Part shown: positions 10,101-17,010 of the stretch, piece by piece
How positions within the stretch are numbered: position 1 is the first letter of the stretch
How the letters are laid out: every line of letters starts with the position of its first letter
DNA from: JBCCSZ01 sp039199225
GTDB lineage: Bacteria > Bacteroidota > Bacteroidia > Chitinophagales > Saprospiraceae
Direction of reading: 5' to 3'
DNA: 17,039 nt
NCBI GenBank assembly: GCA_039199225.1
Contig: JBCCSZ010000160.1
Location: 1 to 17,039 of the forward strand
Notes under the pieces: model-generated
What the model was told of the DNA's origin: nothing
The model's database searches: none
What the model saw: the letters and a program-made list of their open reading frames with translations, nothing else
Position numbers and translations under genes: made by a program

Positions 10101-10435
10101 CCTTGCTGGCCAAGCAATACGTTGCGCCCGAAACGGCTGCCGAGCAACAGCTAGCAGAAATCTGGCAAGACATTTTGGGATTGGAGCAGGTAGGAACGAA
10201 AGATAATTTCTTTCAAATTGGTGGAGACTCCATCATCTCCATTCGCCTCATCAGTCGCATTAATAAGTTGTTGGACACCAGCCTGAAAGTGACCCACTTG
10301 TACGAATACAATAACATCCAATCATTGGCCGCATTCCTGGACGATCGCAAAGAGGAAGACGCCCAGGCCAAACAAACGAAGGAGGACATTCTCAAGTCCT
10401 TTGGTGACCTCAGAGAAGAGGTGCTAGGTAAATAA
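4130..10435 (+). CDS. NRPS: interface(C-like)-A(Asn)-PCP-C-A(Ser-like)-PCP
   Basis: The product has 2101 residues and two modules. Residues 1 to about 430 are a condensation-like domain without the HH motif. A1 follows (TSGSTG at 593, specificity code DLTKIGEVGK) with PCP1 (Ser980). Then come a catalytic C domain (HHAVLDG 1188-1194), A2 (TSGSTG 1644, code DVWHVSYIDK) and PCP2 (Ser2034). No epimerase, methyltransferase or thioesterase is present. The last ~35 residues are a charged, helix-like tail after PCP2, likely a docking segment to the next NRPS. The protein should take the acyl chain from the PKS protein and add Asn and then Ser, both left as L. The start ATG is the first in frame after the spacer and gives the normal beginning of a C-type fold (LSDNQKNLW). 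Confidence 0.95.
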   Translation: MNSNVVEAVKSYELSDNQKNLWQIAREDLSPFYCQLSVEWINPPTVNQLSDAIELVCQQHEVFSFRLHFDEKYLFPMQASFQQKAFFRQLDEKAYSPEERLNQAHQAISGSFDPALDTPLRFCAFVEDGKVVHLVIRLYAIWGDSYSLVYFCRQLSEAVKDPQRFALLDIEKIDYASFSSWQNELIREPEEEAKVFWQSRSVAFQQQLMTTSSLQVRQSFRSKSIPLCKVAGEAYHQWKQSNGDLREALLCRFVDYLMAFADQEITLGYASFERAYEELYDTLGKVNKIVPLHFQKSDQSLEWKERLQQQKQQIEQVNAWADYFSLKRDQFAPDAALPFFEYLFEFVDLSKEKNQSFQLTNIIEVQDVYDLKLQVVDYGDALCIHLQYNEGAFQAQDAHLFAAQLKGLLEADLHSNIRLQANTADEAIYAGLNATSKQFEAVNSIVDLIEKQAEQQPESIALLYNEESWTYKDLEERSNQLANFLTAQYGLKARQPVCLLLERSPDFIVSVLAILKSGAYYIPVDPSYPDDRVRFMLSDSSCQLLLTRAQWADAFKASNLTIVDPAQVAVQRARKERPAVSIEPTQIAYCIYTSGSTGTPKACQIMHRNLLHYIQWANDFYFDQPQQGNWAFLTSVSFDLTVTSLFCSLARGRKFWIGRDDEDISILLKAAFQHPEIDTLKLTPSHLSLLKELDIQQTTVRRIICGGEALTKKQVDGVWAIHPDIRIFNEYGPTEATVGCIVKEILPEEKTMTIGQPIANTKVYLLNASSQLCPVGTIGEICIAGAGLTAGYLNRPELTKQKFIPAPFGEEQLWYLSGDLGKVLPDGNILYLGRKDDQVKIRGYRVELGGIAKQLQAKASIEEALVLLNENESGDKDLVAYFKSSETEDTTTLRTFLSKHLPSYMLPAFFIQLDKFPLTSSGKVDKKTLPNPASVALVQMAAYEAPVSEVERQLADIWASELKREKIGMADNFLLLGGDSIRAIRILSRMNKLLGADFTMADIYESPTIKELLAKCENQENKGDGQAEKEKINTQFAQLKAERALDEAVEDVYPMSDIEMGMLYANSMNETEGMYHDQVCYPVNILDFDHRLFTLAMQRMVEKHEALRTAYNFSDYSRPVRMVYKEVKKEIAQIDLSQLDKEEQQKQIESFLESERTTHPFQLEEPGLWRLRIYITGEHQQYLVLQFHHAVLDGWSRASLMTELNNTYFELQKEENFQPAPLQLTYKDYIVEQEYLKQNQEIFDYWATELDAYKRLNIFQQSFEIEDYAHTVSGELFQDIQQYCDDHQLSIRSLNFAAYLYTLRMLAYEGDILAGMVVNGRPVAEDGDKVVGCFLNTLPFREQFNAQGLGAYVQSVDNRLKQMKKYEGLSLLALSKRFSEEGNTENPFFDTLYNYVDFHVYQQAKGQDASQEEEGIPQLYFELTNTFLNVHVIPTSGGFHILWNRSRKLSCGMRNQDLCRMHLDFLRQLVASPEQSLKETNLLASEQARRITAVFNKTEVDYTSAETILDLWAEQWSTQAEKTAIVFEDRTVTFQEMEVSSNQLAHFLQSRHGLQAGDLVGLKLERSEWLPLSILAILKIGAAYVPIDAGHPEERIAYIQKDSGFQHCIDQDELNAFQAEKDSFSTTFDGPRPTGTDAAYAIYTSGSTGRPKGVVNGHAGLYNRLLWMKDNLQIDQKDVLLQKTPYTFDVSVWELLMSLVAGNQLVIAKPEGHKDPAYLQDVIETHFVSILHFVPSMLGAFLGEIEEGRCSSLRQVVCSGEALPAAMVRNFQQKMPNSRIHNYYGPTEAGIDVTAIDLTAVDLRKDKVSIGSPVANTKIYILNDGLQMQSIGVPGELLIGGVQLAHGYLKREALNREKFIDNPFGSGRLYRTGDLASWRTDGQIDFIGRIDHQVKIRGNRVELGEIEAVLLQAEKVVQAVAVIREDASGNKRLLAYVQTKEGYDQAAVFQHLRSQLPEYMIPALLIALEAFPLTTNGKLNRKALPAPDVSTLLAKQYVAPETAAEQQLAEIWQDILGLEQVGTKDNFFQIGGDSIISIRLISRINKLLDTSLKVTHLYEYNNIQSLAAFLDDRKEEDAQAKQTKEDILKSFGDLREEVLGK
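4160..5420 (+). other. Non-catalytic condensation-like domain, probable hydroxylase 'interface' domain
   Basis: The fold is that of a condensation domain, but at the position of HHxxxDG the sequence reads YAIWGDS (residues 139-145). Both His residues are lost, including the catalytic second one (Ala140); Asp144 is kept. It lies directly before an A domain while a catalytically intact C domain ends the preceding protein, so peptide-bond formation does not need it. This matches the published 'interface' subtype of C domains, which lack the active site and recruit stand-alone beta-hydroxylases to a PCP-bound amino acid. Such a hydroxylase is the gene just upstream. The alternative is a plain degenerate C domain left over from recombination. 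Confidence 0.72.
5450..7190 (+). other. A-PCP of module 1, predicted to load asparagine
   Basis: Lining up with PheA gives the ten specificity residues D639 L640 T643 K681 I704 G706 E730 V738 G739 K923, i.e. DLTKIGEVGK. This is, from memory, the code of an Asn domain of tyrocidine synthetase; Asp domains usually end HIGK in place of EVGK. Some core motifs are unusual: TSGSTGTPKA instead of PKG, YLSGDL (815-820) instead of YRTGDL, and VELGGIA instead of ELGEIE. The catalytic Asp819 and Lys923 remain, so activity is likely. PCP1 carries GGDS with Ser980. Confidence 0.82.
7270..10340 (+). other. C-A-PCP of module 2, predicted to add serine
   Basis: The C domain starts at DVYPMSD (residue ~1053) and has an intact HHAVLDG (1188-1194). 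The A domain has all core motifs (TSGSTGRPK 1644-1652). Its specificity residues are D1689 V1690 W1693 H1732 V1757 S1759 Y1783 I1791 D1792 K1978, i.e. DVWHVSYIDK. That agrees with the common Ser code DVWHLSLIDK at eight of ten positions; the Tyr at the seventh position is not usual. PCP2 has IGGDS with Ser2034. No epimerase follows, so the residue should stay L. Confidence 0.75.
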
Positions 10436-10455
10436 ATTCCAAACGACCAAAAGAA
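10436..10455 (+). other. 20-base gap between the two NRPS genes
   Basis: Only 20 A-rich bases separate the stop of the first NRPS gene from the start of the second, with no Shine-Dalgarno sequence or terminator. The genes are almost certainly co-transcribed. A second in-frame ATG at 10465 is an equally possible start; it would remove only three residues. Confidence 0.7.
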
Positions 10456-13400
10456 ATGATTACAATGAATCACAACAATATTGAAGATGTGTTTCCGATG
10501 AGTGACATCCAAAAAGGGATGGTATTATTGTCGGTGATGAGGCCGGAGGAAGCGGTTTACCACGATCAGCTCATTTACCAAACGCCAAGAATTGATCCAG
10601 TACTGTTTGAAAAGGCACTGGCTTTGATGATCGAAAAGCATGCAACACTCCGTACGTACTTTGATTTGGAAAAGTACAGCATGGAAGTTCAGTTGATCGC
10701 CGAGCAGATTTCCTATAAAGTTGCTTATGAAGACATCAGCCATTTAGCGGCCAAGGCGCAAGAGCAGCACATCAAGCAGTACATTGCCCGTGAGCGGCAA
10801 AAGCCTTTCAATTTTAAGCAAGCACCACTGTGGCGCATCAGCATTTTTCATGTCAGTCGCACCGACAGCGTTTTTGTTTTTCAATTCCACCATGCCATTA
10901 TGGATGGTTGGAGTGTCGCTTCTTTTAATACAGAACTGTTTCAGATTTGTCAGCAACTGCAAAACGATCCGACTTTCAGACCAGCCCTTTTAAAGGCGAC
11001 TTATAAGGATGCTGTCTTGGAGGAGTTTGCGCAGAAGAAAAATACAGCGACGATTGACTTTTGGAAAAAAGAAATGGCCGATTACAAACGCTTGGATGTC
11101 TTTACCCAAGAGCGGATGGTGGCCAGCTTTAAAAAGAGCTATGATGTGGGCTTTGCACAAAAAATGCGGAGCCGGATTGCAGCGGATGGTATTTCTTTGC
11201 AAACAGCCTCCTTTGCTGCATTTCTCTATGCCTTGAGCCGCTTGTCGATAGAGACCGATCTGACCCTTGGCTTGGTTTCCAATACGCGCCCTGCCATAGA
11301 AGACGGAGATAAAATATTGGGTTGCTTTCTCAATACACTTCCGTTTCGCTTCCAGATGAAACACCCTCACTCTTGGACTTGGCGGGAATTTTTTCTGGCA
11401 GTCGATCAGAAAATGAATGTGCTGAAAAAGAACAACCAGCTGACTTTGCTGGAAATTACGAAAGCAACAGAAGAACGTCCAAAGGATGAAAATCCCTTCT
11501 TCGATATTTTGTTCAACTTTGTAGACTTTCACATTTATCGCGAAATCAATTCGGATGCGGAGGAAGCACCGGAAAGCGATGCCCTGGACCTCGAATCTTA
11601 CGAAGTAACCAATACATTTGTAGACCTTACCGTGTCGACGGCAGGGGGGATGCTGCATTTTAATTACATCCAAAACAAGGCTCTGCGATCTGGCGTCGAT
11701 CTCAAACGTTTGCATGCTTATGTGGATCGCGTGTTGGAATGCTACCTCGAACAGCCATCATTAGAGGTCGGACGCATTGAGCTTTTTTCGGAATTGGAAC
11801 AAAAGCAATTGACAGCTTTTCAGTTGTACCCCGCAGACTTTCCGCAAGGCAAAACATTCATACAGCTTTTCGAGGCGCAAGTTGATGAAAGGCCCGATGC
11901 CACTGCTCTGGTTTTTCAGGATCGGACTTTGAGCTATCGGGAGCTCAACGAAGTGTCCAACCAATTGGCGCGCTACCTGCAAGCCAATTACCAACTGAAG
12001 CCAGAAGATTTGGCCGTTGTCAAACTGAAGCGCAGCGAATGGATGATCGTTGCCATCTTGGGTATCTTGAAAACGGGAGCTGCCTATGTTCCCATCGATG
12101 TCAAAAATCCCAGTGATCGCATTGCATACATCGAAACAGAGAGCAACAGCAAGTTGAGCATTGATCAAAACATCCTGGAAGACTTCCAGAAACAACAAGA
12201 CGACTTTTCAAAAGACAATCTGCCGCTTGCTGCCGAGCCTCATCACCTGGCCTACATCATTTACACCTCTGGTTCGACCGGAAAACCCAAAGGGGTCATG
12301 GTGGAGCATTGTAGTGTGGTAGACATGGCCTTTGCCTGGAAAAAAGAATATCAAATAGGTCCCGATACCCGCTTACTGCAATTGGCCAGTGTAGCATTCG
12401 ATGTATCCGTAGGCGACATGTGTCGGACTTTACTATTCGGTGGTCAGTTGATCATTTGTCCTTCTGTGGTAGAGGTGGGCATTGAGGGGATTGTCAACCT
12501 CATGTGCAACCATCAGATCACTTTCCTAGAATCGACGCCTGTATTGGTGGTGCCGCTCATGGATCACATTTATGAGCAACAGGTAGATGTTTCCAGTTTG
12601 GAGATTCTAGTTGTAGGTTCGGATGTTTGTCCGGTTGGGGATTTCAAAAACTTGCTGGATCGCTTCGGCAGTCAGATGCGCATTTTGAACAGCTATGGAA
12701 CGACAGAAACCACCATTGATTCCAGCTATTTTGAAGGCAATCATACGGCCGATGTTTCCTACAGTGCGGCTGTGCCTATTGGGAAGCCACTTCCCAATGT
12801 TGCTTTCTTTGTACTCGATACCTTTGGGCAACCTTTGCCACTAGGCGTCATCGGTGAATTGTGTATTGGTGGAATCTGCGTGACCAGGGGCTATCTGAAT
12901 CGCCCCGAGCTGACTGCCCAAAAGTTTGTGGAAAATACATTTCTGGATGGTCAAAAAATATATCGAACCGGTGACCTGGCACGCTGGCTACCGAGCGGTG
13001 ACATAGAGCTGTTGGGACGGATGGACAACCAAGTGAAGATTCGGGGCTTCAGGGTGGAATTGGGCGAAATCGCAGCCTCTCTGCAAGGGCTGGACAGCAT
13101 CCGTGAAGCGGTTGTCGTTGCCAAGGAAATTCATCCAGGTGAGAAAGAGTTGGTGGCATACCTGGTATCCGAAAAACCGCAATTGCCCAACGAGCTAAGA
13201 TATGCGCTATCGGAGCATCTACCAGACTACATGCTCCCCAGCCACTTCGTTCAATTGGAGGCTCTACCGGTTTCTCCTAATGGTAAGGTAGATGTCAAGG
13301 CATTGCCGATGCCTTTGCAAAAGCGACCACTGGACGGTGTGGCATTTCAAGCGCCAACCACCGATCAGGAGCTGGCCTTGGCCGCCGTTTGGCAGGATGT

Positions 13401-16400
13401 ATTGAAGCGAAAAGAAATTGGCCTACAAGATAACTTCTACCACTTGGGTGGCGATTCTATTAAGTCGATTCAGGTTGTTTCCCGCCTCAAGCAAAAGGGC
13501 TTCAGCCTGCGGATCGAGCAACTGCTGCGCCATCCGGTCTTAGAAAATGCTGCGCGCTTTTTGGAACCGCTCAGTCGTCAAATCGATCAGTCTGAGGTAA
13601 AAGGAGAGGTCGTACTTACCCCTGCACAGCTTTACTGTTTCAGCGAGACAGCCATCACACAATTTCACCACTACAACCAGTCTTTGGTTCTGGCTTGTAA
13701 AGAGCCGATGGAGGCAGATTTATTGGATCGCTGTATGGAGGCGCTGGTCGCTCAACACGATGCTCTGAGGATGACCTTCCGCAAAACAAAGGGAACTTGG
13801 ATGCAGTTCAACGAAGACACTTCCCAGAAGCGTTACAGCATTTACTTCCACGACTTGCGGACAGAGGCAGCTCCTTTGCAACGCATGCAGGAATTAGGCG
13901 GACAGATTCAGGCCAGCTTCGATTTGTCGGAAGGGCCAATGGTTAAGGTGGGACATTTCCGCCTGGCAGATGGAGACCGCCTGGCACTCATCATTCACCA
14001 CTTGGTAGTCGACGGTGTTTCTTGGCGTATTTTGTTGGAAGACTTTTCCAATATTTATCACCAATTGAAAACATCGGTTCCAGTAAGTTTACCACCTAAA
14101 TCGGATGCTTTTCAACGTTGGGCAAAGCTGCAAAAGGAATTTGCTCAAAGCGAAGAGATGCAGCAGGAATTGACCTATTGGCAATCGGCTTGTCATAAGG
14201 ATATTCGCCCCATCCCAAAGAAGGCATTGGCGGAGGGTACGCCCGTTGTCATAGACGAGCGATTGTCTTTTTCGCTGGATAAACAAGCGACCAATTCTTT
14301 CTTGACCAACATCCACAATGTCTACAATACAGATGCGAACGATGTCTTGCTGACCAGCTTGGGGCTGGCCGTTCGGGAGGTGTTTGGTTTACAGAAAGTG
14401 GTGTTGGAAATGGAAGGGCATGGTCGGGAAGACATTATCCGCGATGTCGATATCAGTCGGACAGTGGGGTGGTTTACTTCTATCTTTCCTTTTGTGTTGG
14501 ATGTACAAGCAAGCGATCATCCGAGGGAGAGCTTGGTGGCGGTCAAAGAATCTTTGCGAAGAATTCCCCGAAAAGGCATTGGTTATGGGATGTTGAAATA
14601 TTTGACCGAAGCAGGGCGTTCGCTGGAATTCCAGCCTTCCATCGTCTTCAATTACTTGGGTGAGTTTGGAGGCTCGGTTGGAGGTGCCGACAATCCCTAT
14701 TTCGATTATTCTGCTGATTCTGCCGGACCTTCCATTGATGAGCGCAACGAAGACAGCAGCCTGTTGGATGTTTCGGGTATGTTAGTGGATGAAGCATTGA
14801 CTTTGACGATAGGTTATTCTGAAGCGGTTTATGAGCCGGAGGCGATTCGGCAGCTTTGCAAGGCTTTTGAAAAACACTTGCATCGATTGATCGACAATTT
14901 GGCCGCAACCGATCGCAGCTACAAAACGCCCTCAGACCTTACTTTCAAAGACATCAGTGTTTCTGATTTACAGAAAATGGAGGCCCTGTATCAGGTGGAG
15001 GATGTTTATCCACTTTCACCATTGCAGCAAGGCTTTTACTACCATTGGTTGGCCGAGCCGGACAGCAGCATGTACTTTGAACAGATGTCCTACCGCATCA
15101 GTGGTGGCCAACTAGACCTAGCCCTCATCCAAACGGTCTTCGATCAATTGGTCAATCGCTATGGTGTGTTGAAGACCAGTTTTTCAGATGCCTATTCAGA
15201 TACTGTTTTACAAATTGTCCATCGCGAGGTCAACAGTCGTTTTTCCTATCAGAAACTATTCAACCTCAGCGATCAGGAAATTGAGTGGTACGTCAAAGAG
15301 ATCAAGCTCAAAGATCGTCAGCAAGGATTCGATCTGGCGCAGCCTTCTCAGATGCGTTTAAAAGTATTGGACCTCGGCAAAGGGCGCTATGAATTCATTT
15401 GGAGTCACCACCACATTTTGATGGATGGTTGGTGTATGAGCATCCTCATCAATGATTTTTACAACCTCCTGGATGCAGCCAAGGAGCAGCGCCCGGCCAA
15501 GTTGTCTCCGCCACTACCATATGCCCATTACATTCAGTGGCTGGAGGGAATTGACAAGGCGCATTCTTTAAAATACTGGGGTGATTATCTAAACGATTAC
15601 TCCAATGTGGCCGAGGTTCCTTTCCGTCGGAATACACCTGCGGCCTACCAAGAGGCCAAAGCAGAATTCCAGTTGGAAGGGGCTTTATTTGAGCAGCTGC
15701 AAGCCTTGTTTAAAGAGGTTGGCATAACACCCAGCACCTTTGTGCAGGCTTGTTGGGGCTACCTGCTTTCGCGATACAACAATAAGCAGGATGTCGTATT
15801 TGGTTCGGTCGTCTCGGGGCGTCCAGCCAGCTTGCCAGGGGTCGAGCAGATGGTGGGTTTGTTCATCAACACCATTCCGGTTCGGGTCCGATATACGGGA
15901 GACCAAAGTCCAATTGATCTACTGAAAACATTGCAGGAGCATGCCATTGCGGGCAATGAACACCACTATCTGAATTTGTCGGAAGTACAATCCCAATCTG
16001 AGTTGGGAAGAGATTTAATCAATCACATCTTGGTGTTTGAAAATTACCCGGTACAGAATCTGATCCGGGAGGACGTAGGGCAAACAGATGACAAGGAATC
16101 GGAGGAATTGGAAATCGAGGCAGTTGAGGTTTTTGAACAAACCAATTATGATTTCAACTTACTGGTGATGCCCTCGGAGCAGGCATTTACCATCGAAATA
16201 AAATACAACCTCCAACAATTTGAGGAGGAATCCATCGAGCGCATCGGTCAGCATTTGCTGCATGTGATTCAGCAATTCGCAGAGCAGCCCAATCAAGCAC
16301 TCAAGGAGGTAAGTTACCTGACGGAGGCGGAGACGCAAGAGCTGCTGTATACCTACAACGACTGCCAGGTTGATTATCCCAAGGGGAAAACCATGGAAAC

Positions 16401-17010
16401 GCTGTTTGAAGAGCAATGTCGACGGACGCCGGAACGGACGGCGGTTGTCTTCCGCGGAAAACGCACCTCTTATGCCGAACTGGAAGTACTGTCCAACCGA
16501 TTGGCCAATTACCTAAAACGCTCTGGCCTCCAACCCGGACAGCCGGTTCCGATCGTATCGCACAAAGACTTATCACAGGTTTGGGGTGTACTGGGGATTT
16601 TGAAAGCAGGAGGTTATTATGTGCCAATCAAGGGAGACTTACCCGTCGAGCGGATCAAGGAATTACTGGACCAAACACAGGCCGAATTTGTCTTGGTACA
16701 AGAGGAACATCGATCCAAAATTGCGGACCTGGACAACATCCACCAAATTCACTTGGATGAGGCCAATTTCATGGGAGAGGCTACGACTTTCGATAAGCCC
16801 CCTGTCCCGGATACCAATCTGGCTTACATCATATTTACCTCCGGTTCTTCGGGTAAGCCCAAGGGCGTGATGATCGACCATCGCGGAGCAGTCAATACGT
16901 TGTACGACATGAACGCTCGTTTTGAGGTTACGGAAAAAGATGTAGTCTTTGGTATCTCAGATTTGAATTTTGATTTGTCGGTCTATGATATATTTGGCGT
17001 GTTGGCCTGA
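10456..17010 (+). CDS. NRPS: C-A(Orn)-PCP-E-C-A, interrupted by in-frame TGA within the last A domain
   Basis: The open frame codes for 2184 residues. Domain order: C (HHAIMDG 145-151); A3 (TSGSTGKPK 604-612, Orn-like code); PCP3 (Ser1001 in GGDSIKSIQ, the form common before epimerases); E (HHLVVDG 1181-1187, EGHGRE 1320-1325, RTVGWFTS from 1335, NYLGEF from 1399); C (HHILMDG 1652-1658); A4 (TSGSSGKPK 2128-2136, FDLSVYD 2172-2178). The frame meets TGA at 17008-17010 in the middle of A4. The same frame then continues with GACLVLPEE, normal A-domain sequence. The true gene therefore almost certainly runs past the window end. The stop is a base error or a recent nonsense mutation. The protein should add D-Orn and then one further residue. 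Confidence 0.93.
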   Translation: MITMNHNNIEDVFPMSDIQKGMVLLSVMRPEEAVYHDQLIYQTPRIDPVLFEKALALMIEKHATLRTYFDLEKYSMEVQLIAEQISYKVAYEDISHLAAKAQEQHIKQYIARERQKPFNFKQAPLWRISIFHVSRTDSVFVFQFHHAIMDGWSVASFNTELFQICQQLQNDPTFRPALLKATYKDAVLEEFAQKKNTATIDFWKKEMADYKRLDVFTQERMVASFKKSYDVGFAQKMRSRIAADGISLQTASFAAFLYALSRLSIETDLTLGLVSNTRPAIEDGDKILGCFLNTLPFRFQMKHPHSWTWREFFLAVDQKMNVLKKNNQLTLLEITKATEERPKDENPFFDILFNFVDFHIYREINSDAEEAPESDALDLESYEVTNTFVDLTVSTAGGMLHFNYIQNKALRSGVDLKRLHAYVDRVLECYLEQPSLEVGRIELFSELEQKQLTAFQLYPADFPQGKTFIQLFEAQVDERPDATALVFQDRTLSYRELNEVSNQLARYLQANYQLKPEDLAVVKLKRSEWMIVAILGILKTGAAYVPIDVKNPSDRIAYIETESNSKLSIDQNILEDFQKQQDDFSKDNLPLAAEPHHLAYIIYTSGSTGKPKGVMVEHCSVVDMAFAWKKEYQIGPDTRLLQLASVAFDVSVGDMCRTLLFGGQLIICPSVVEVGIEGIVNLMCNHQITFLESTPVLVVPLMDHIYEQQVDVSSLEILVVGSDVCPVGDFKNLLDRFGSQMRILNSYGTTETTIDSSYFEGNHTADVSYSAAVPIGKPLPNVAFFVLDTFGQPLPLGVIGELCIGGICVTRGYLNRPELTAQKFVENTFLDGQKIYRTGDLARWLPSGDIELLGRMDNQVKIRGFRVELGEIAASLQGLDSIREAVVVAKEIHPGEKELVAYLVSEKPQLPNELRYALSEHLPDYMLPSHFVQLEALPVSPNGKVDVKALPMPLQKRPLDGVAFQAPTTDQELALAAVWQDVLKRKEIGLQDNFYHLGGDSIKSIQVVSRLKQKGFSLRIEQLLRHPVLENAARFLEPLSRQIDQSEVKGEVVLTPAQLYCFSETAITQFHHYNQSLVLACKEPMEADLLDRCMEALVAQHDALRMTFRKTKGTWMQFNEDTSQKRYSIYFHDLRTEAAPLQRMQELGGQIQASFDLSEGPMVKVGHFRLADGDRLALIIHHLVVDGVSWRILLEDFSNIYHQLKTSVPVSLPPKSDAFQRWAKLQKEFAQSEEMQQELTYWQSACHKDIRPIPKKALAEGTPVVIDERLSFSLDKQATNSFLTNIHNVYNTDANDVLLTSLGLAVREVFGLQKVVLEMEGHGREDIIRDVDISRTVGWFTSIFPFVLDVQASDHPRESLVAVKESLRRIPRKGIGYGMLKYLTEAGRSLEFQPSIVFNYLGEFGGSVGGADNPYFDYSADSAGPSIDERNEDSSLLDVSGMLVDEALTLTIGYSEAVYEPEAIRQLCKAFEKHLHRLIDNLAATDRSYKTPSDLTFKDISVSDLQKMEALYQVEDVYPLSPLQQGFYYHWLAEPDSSMYFEQMSYRISGGQLDLALIQTVFDQLVNRYGVLKTSFSDAYSDTVLQIVHREVNSRFSYQKLFNLSDQEIEWYVKEIKLKDRQQGFDLAQPSQMRLKVLDLGKGRYEFIWSHHHILMDGWCMSILINDFYNLLDAAKEQRPAKLSPPLPYAHYIQWLEGIDKAHSLKYWGDYLNDYSNVAEVPFRRNTPAAYQEAKAEFQLEGALFEQLQALFKEVGITPSTFVQACWGYLLSRYNNKQDVVFGSVVSGRPASLPGVEQMVGLFINTIPVRVRYTGDQSPIDLLKTLQEHAIAGNEHHYLNLSEVQSQSELGRDLINHILVFENYPVQNLIREDVGQTDDKESEELEIEAVEVFEQTNYDFNLLVMPSEQAFTIEIKYNLQQFEEESIERIGQHLLHVIQQFAEQPNQALKEVSYLTEAETQELLYTYNDCQVDYPKGKTMETLFEEQCRRTPERTAVVFRGKRTSYAELEVLSNRLANYLKRSGLQPGQPVPIVSHKDLSQVWGVLGILKAGGYYVPIKGDLPVERIKELLDQTQAEFVLVQEEHRSKIADLDNIHQIHLDEANFMGEATTFDKPPVPDTNLAYIIFTSGSSGKPKGVMIDHRGAVNTLYDMNARFEVTEKDVVFGISDLNFDLSVYDIFGVLA
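10480..13560 (+). other. C-A-PCP of module 3, predicted to add ornithine
   Basis: The C domain (DVFPMSD start, HHAIMDG 145-151) is a close paralogue of the C domain in the previous protein. The specificity residues of A3 are D649 V650 G653 E692 then V719 and G721 (or one residue earlier, depending on the alignment), S746 I754 D755 K944, i.e. DVGE(V)(G)SIDK. This is nearly the DVGEIGSIDK code of the Orn domains of gramicidin S and tyrocidine synthetases. The surrounding GSDVCP and NSYGTTETTIDSSYF also resemble those Orn domains, including loss of Pro from the usual YGPTE. Lys or another basic residue is the alternative. PCP3 Ser is 1001. Confidence 0.8.
13610..14960 (+). other. Epimerization domain of module 3 (L- to D-ornithine)
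   Basis: Residues ~1052-1500 carry a full set of epimerase motifs: LTPAQLYCF near the start, HHLVVDGVSWRILLEDF from 1181, EGHGRE from 1320, RTVGWFTSIFP from 1335, and NYLGEF from 1399. Together with the preceding GGDSIKSIQ carrier motif and the following C domain of the D-donor type, this predicts that the residue of module 3 is D-configured in the product. Confidence 0.93.
14995..16310 (+). other. Condensation domain of module 4 (likely D-donor, L-acceptor)
   Basis: The domain starts at EDVYPLSPLQQGFYYHWL (from residue 1516), a form typical of C domains following an epimerase. It has HHILMDG at 1652-1658 with an additional His before it (HHH). It is not a heterocyclization domain, since the DxxxxD motif of that subtype is absent. 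It should join the D-Orn-ending chain to the amino acid loaded by A4. Confidence 0.87.

Noticed and set aside
10990..11715. Long minus-strand open frame (241 codons)
   Set aside because: It lies wholly opposite a well-conserved C domain, is rich in Cys, Phe and Ile with no recognisable domain, and is explained by the codon pattern of the + strand gene.
14995..16310. Heterocyclization (Cy) domain before a possible Cys A domain
   Set aside because: The domain has HHILMDG, the condensation motif, and not the DxxxxD motif of Cy domains.
5900..16870. DNA repeats at the TSGSTG and GGDS coding stretches
   Set aside because: Similar DNA recurs here because these are conserved domain motifs; no longer direct repeat was noticed around them.
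17008..17010. TGA as the natural end of the second NRPS gene
   Set aside because: It would cut an A domain in the middle of a core region, and normal A-domain sequence continues in the same frame after it.
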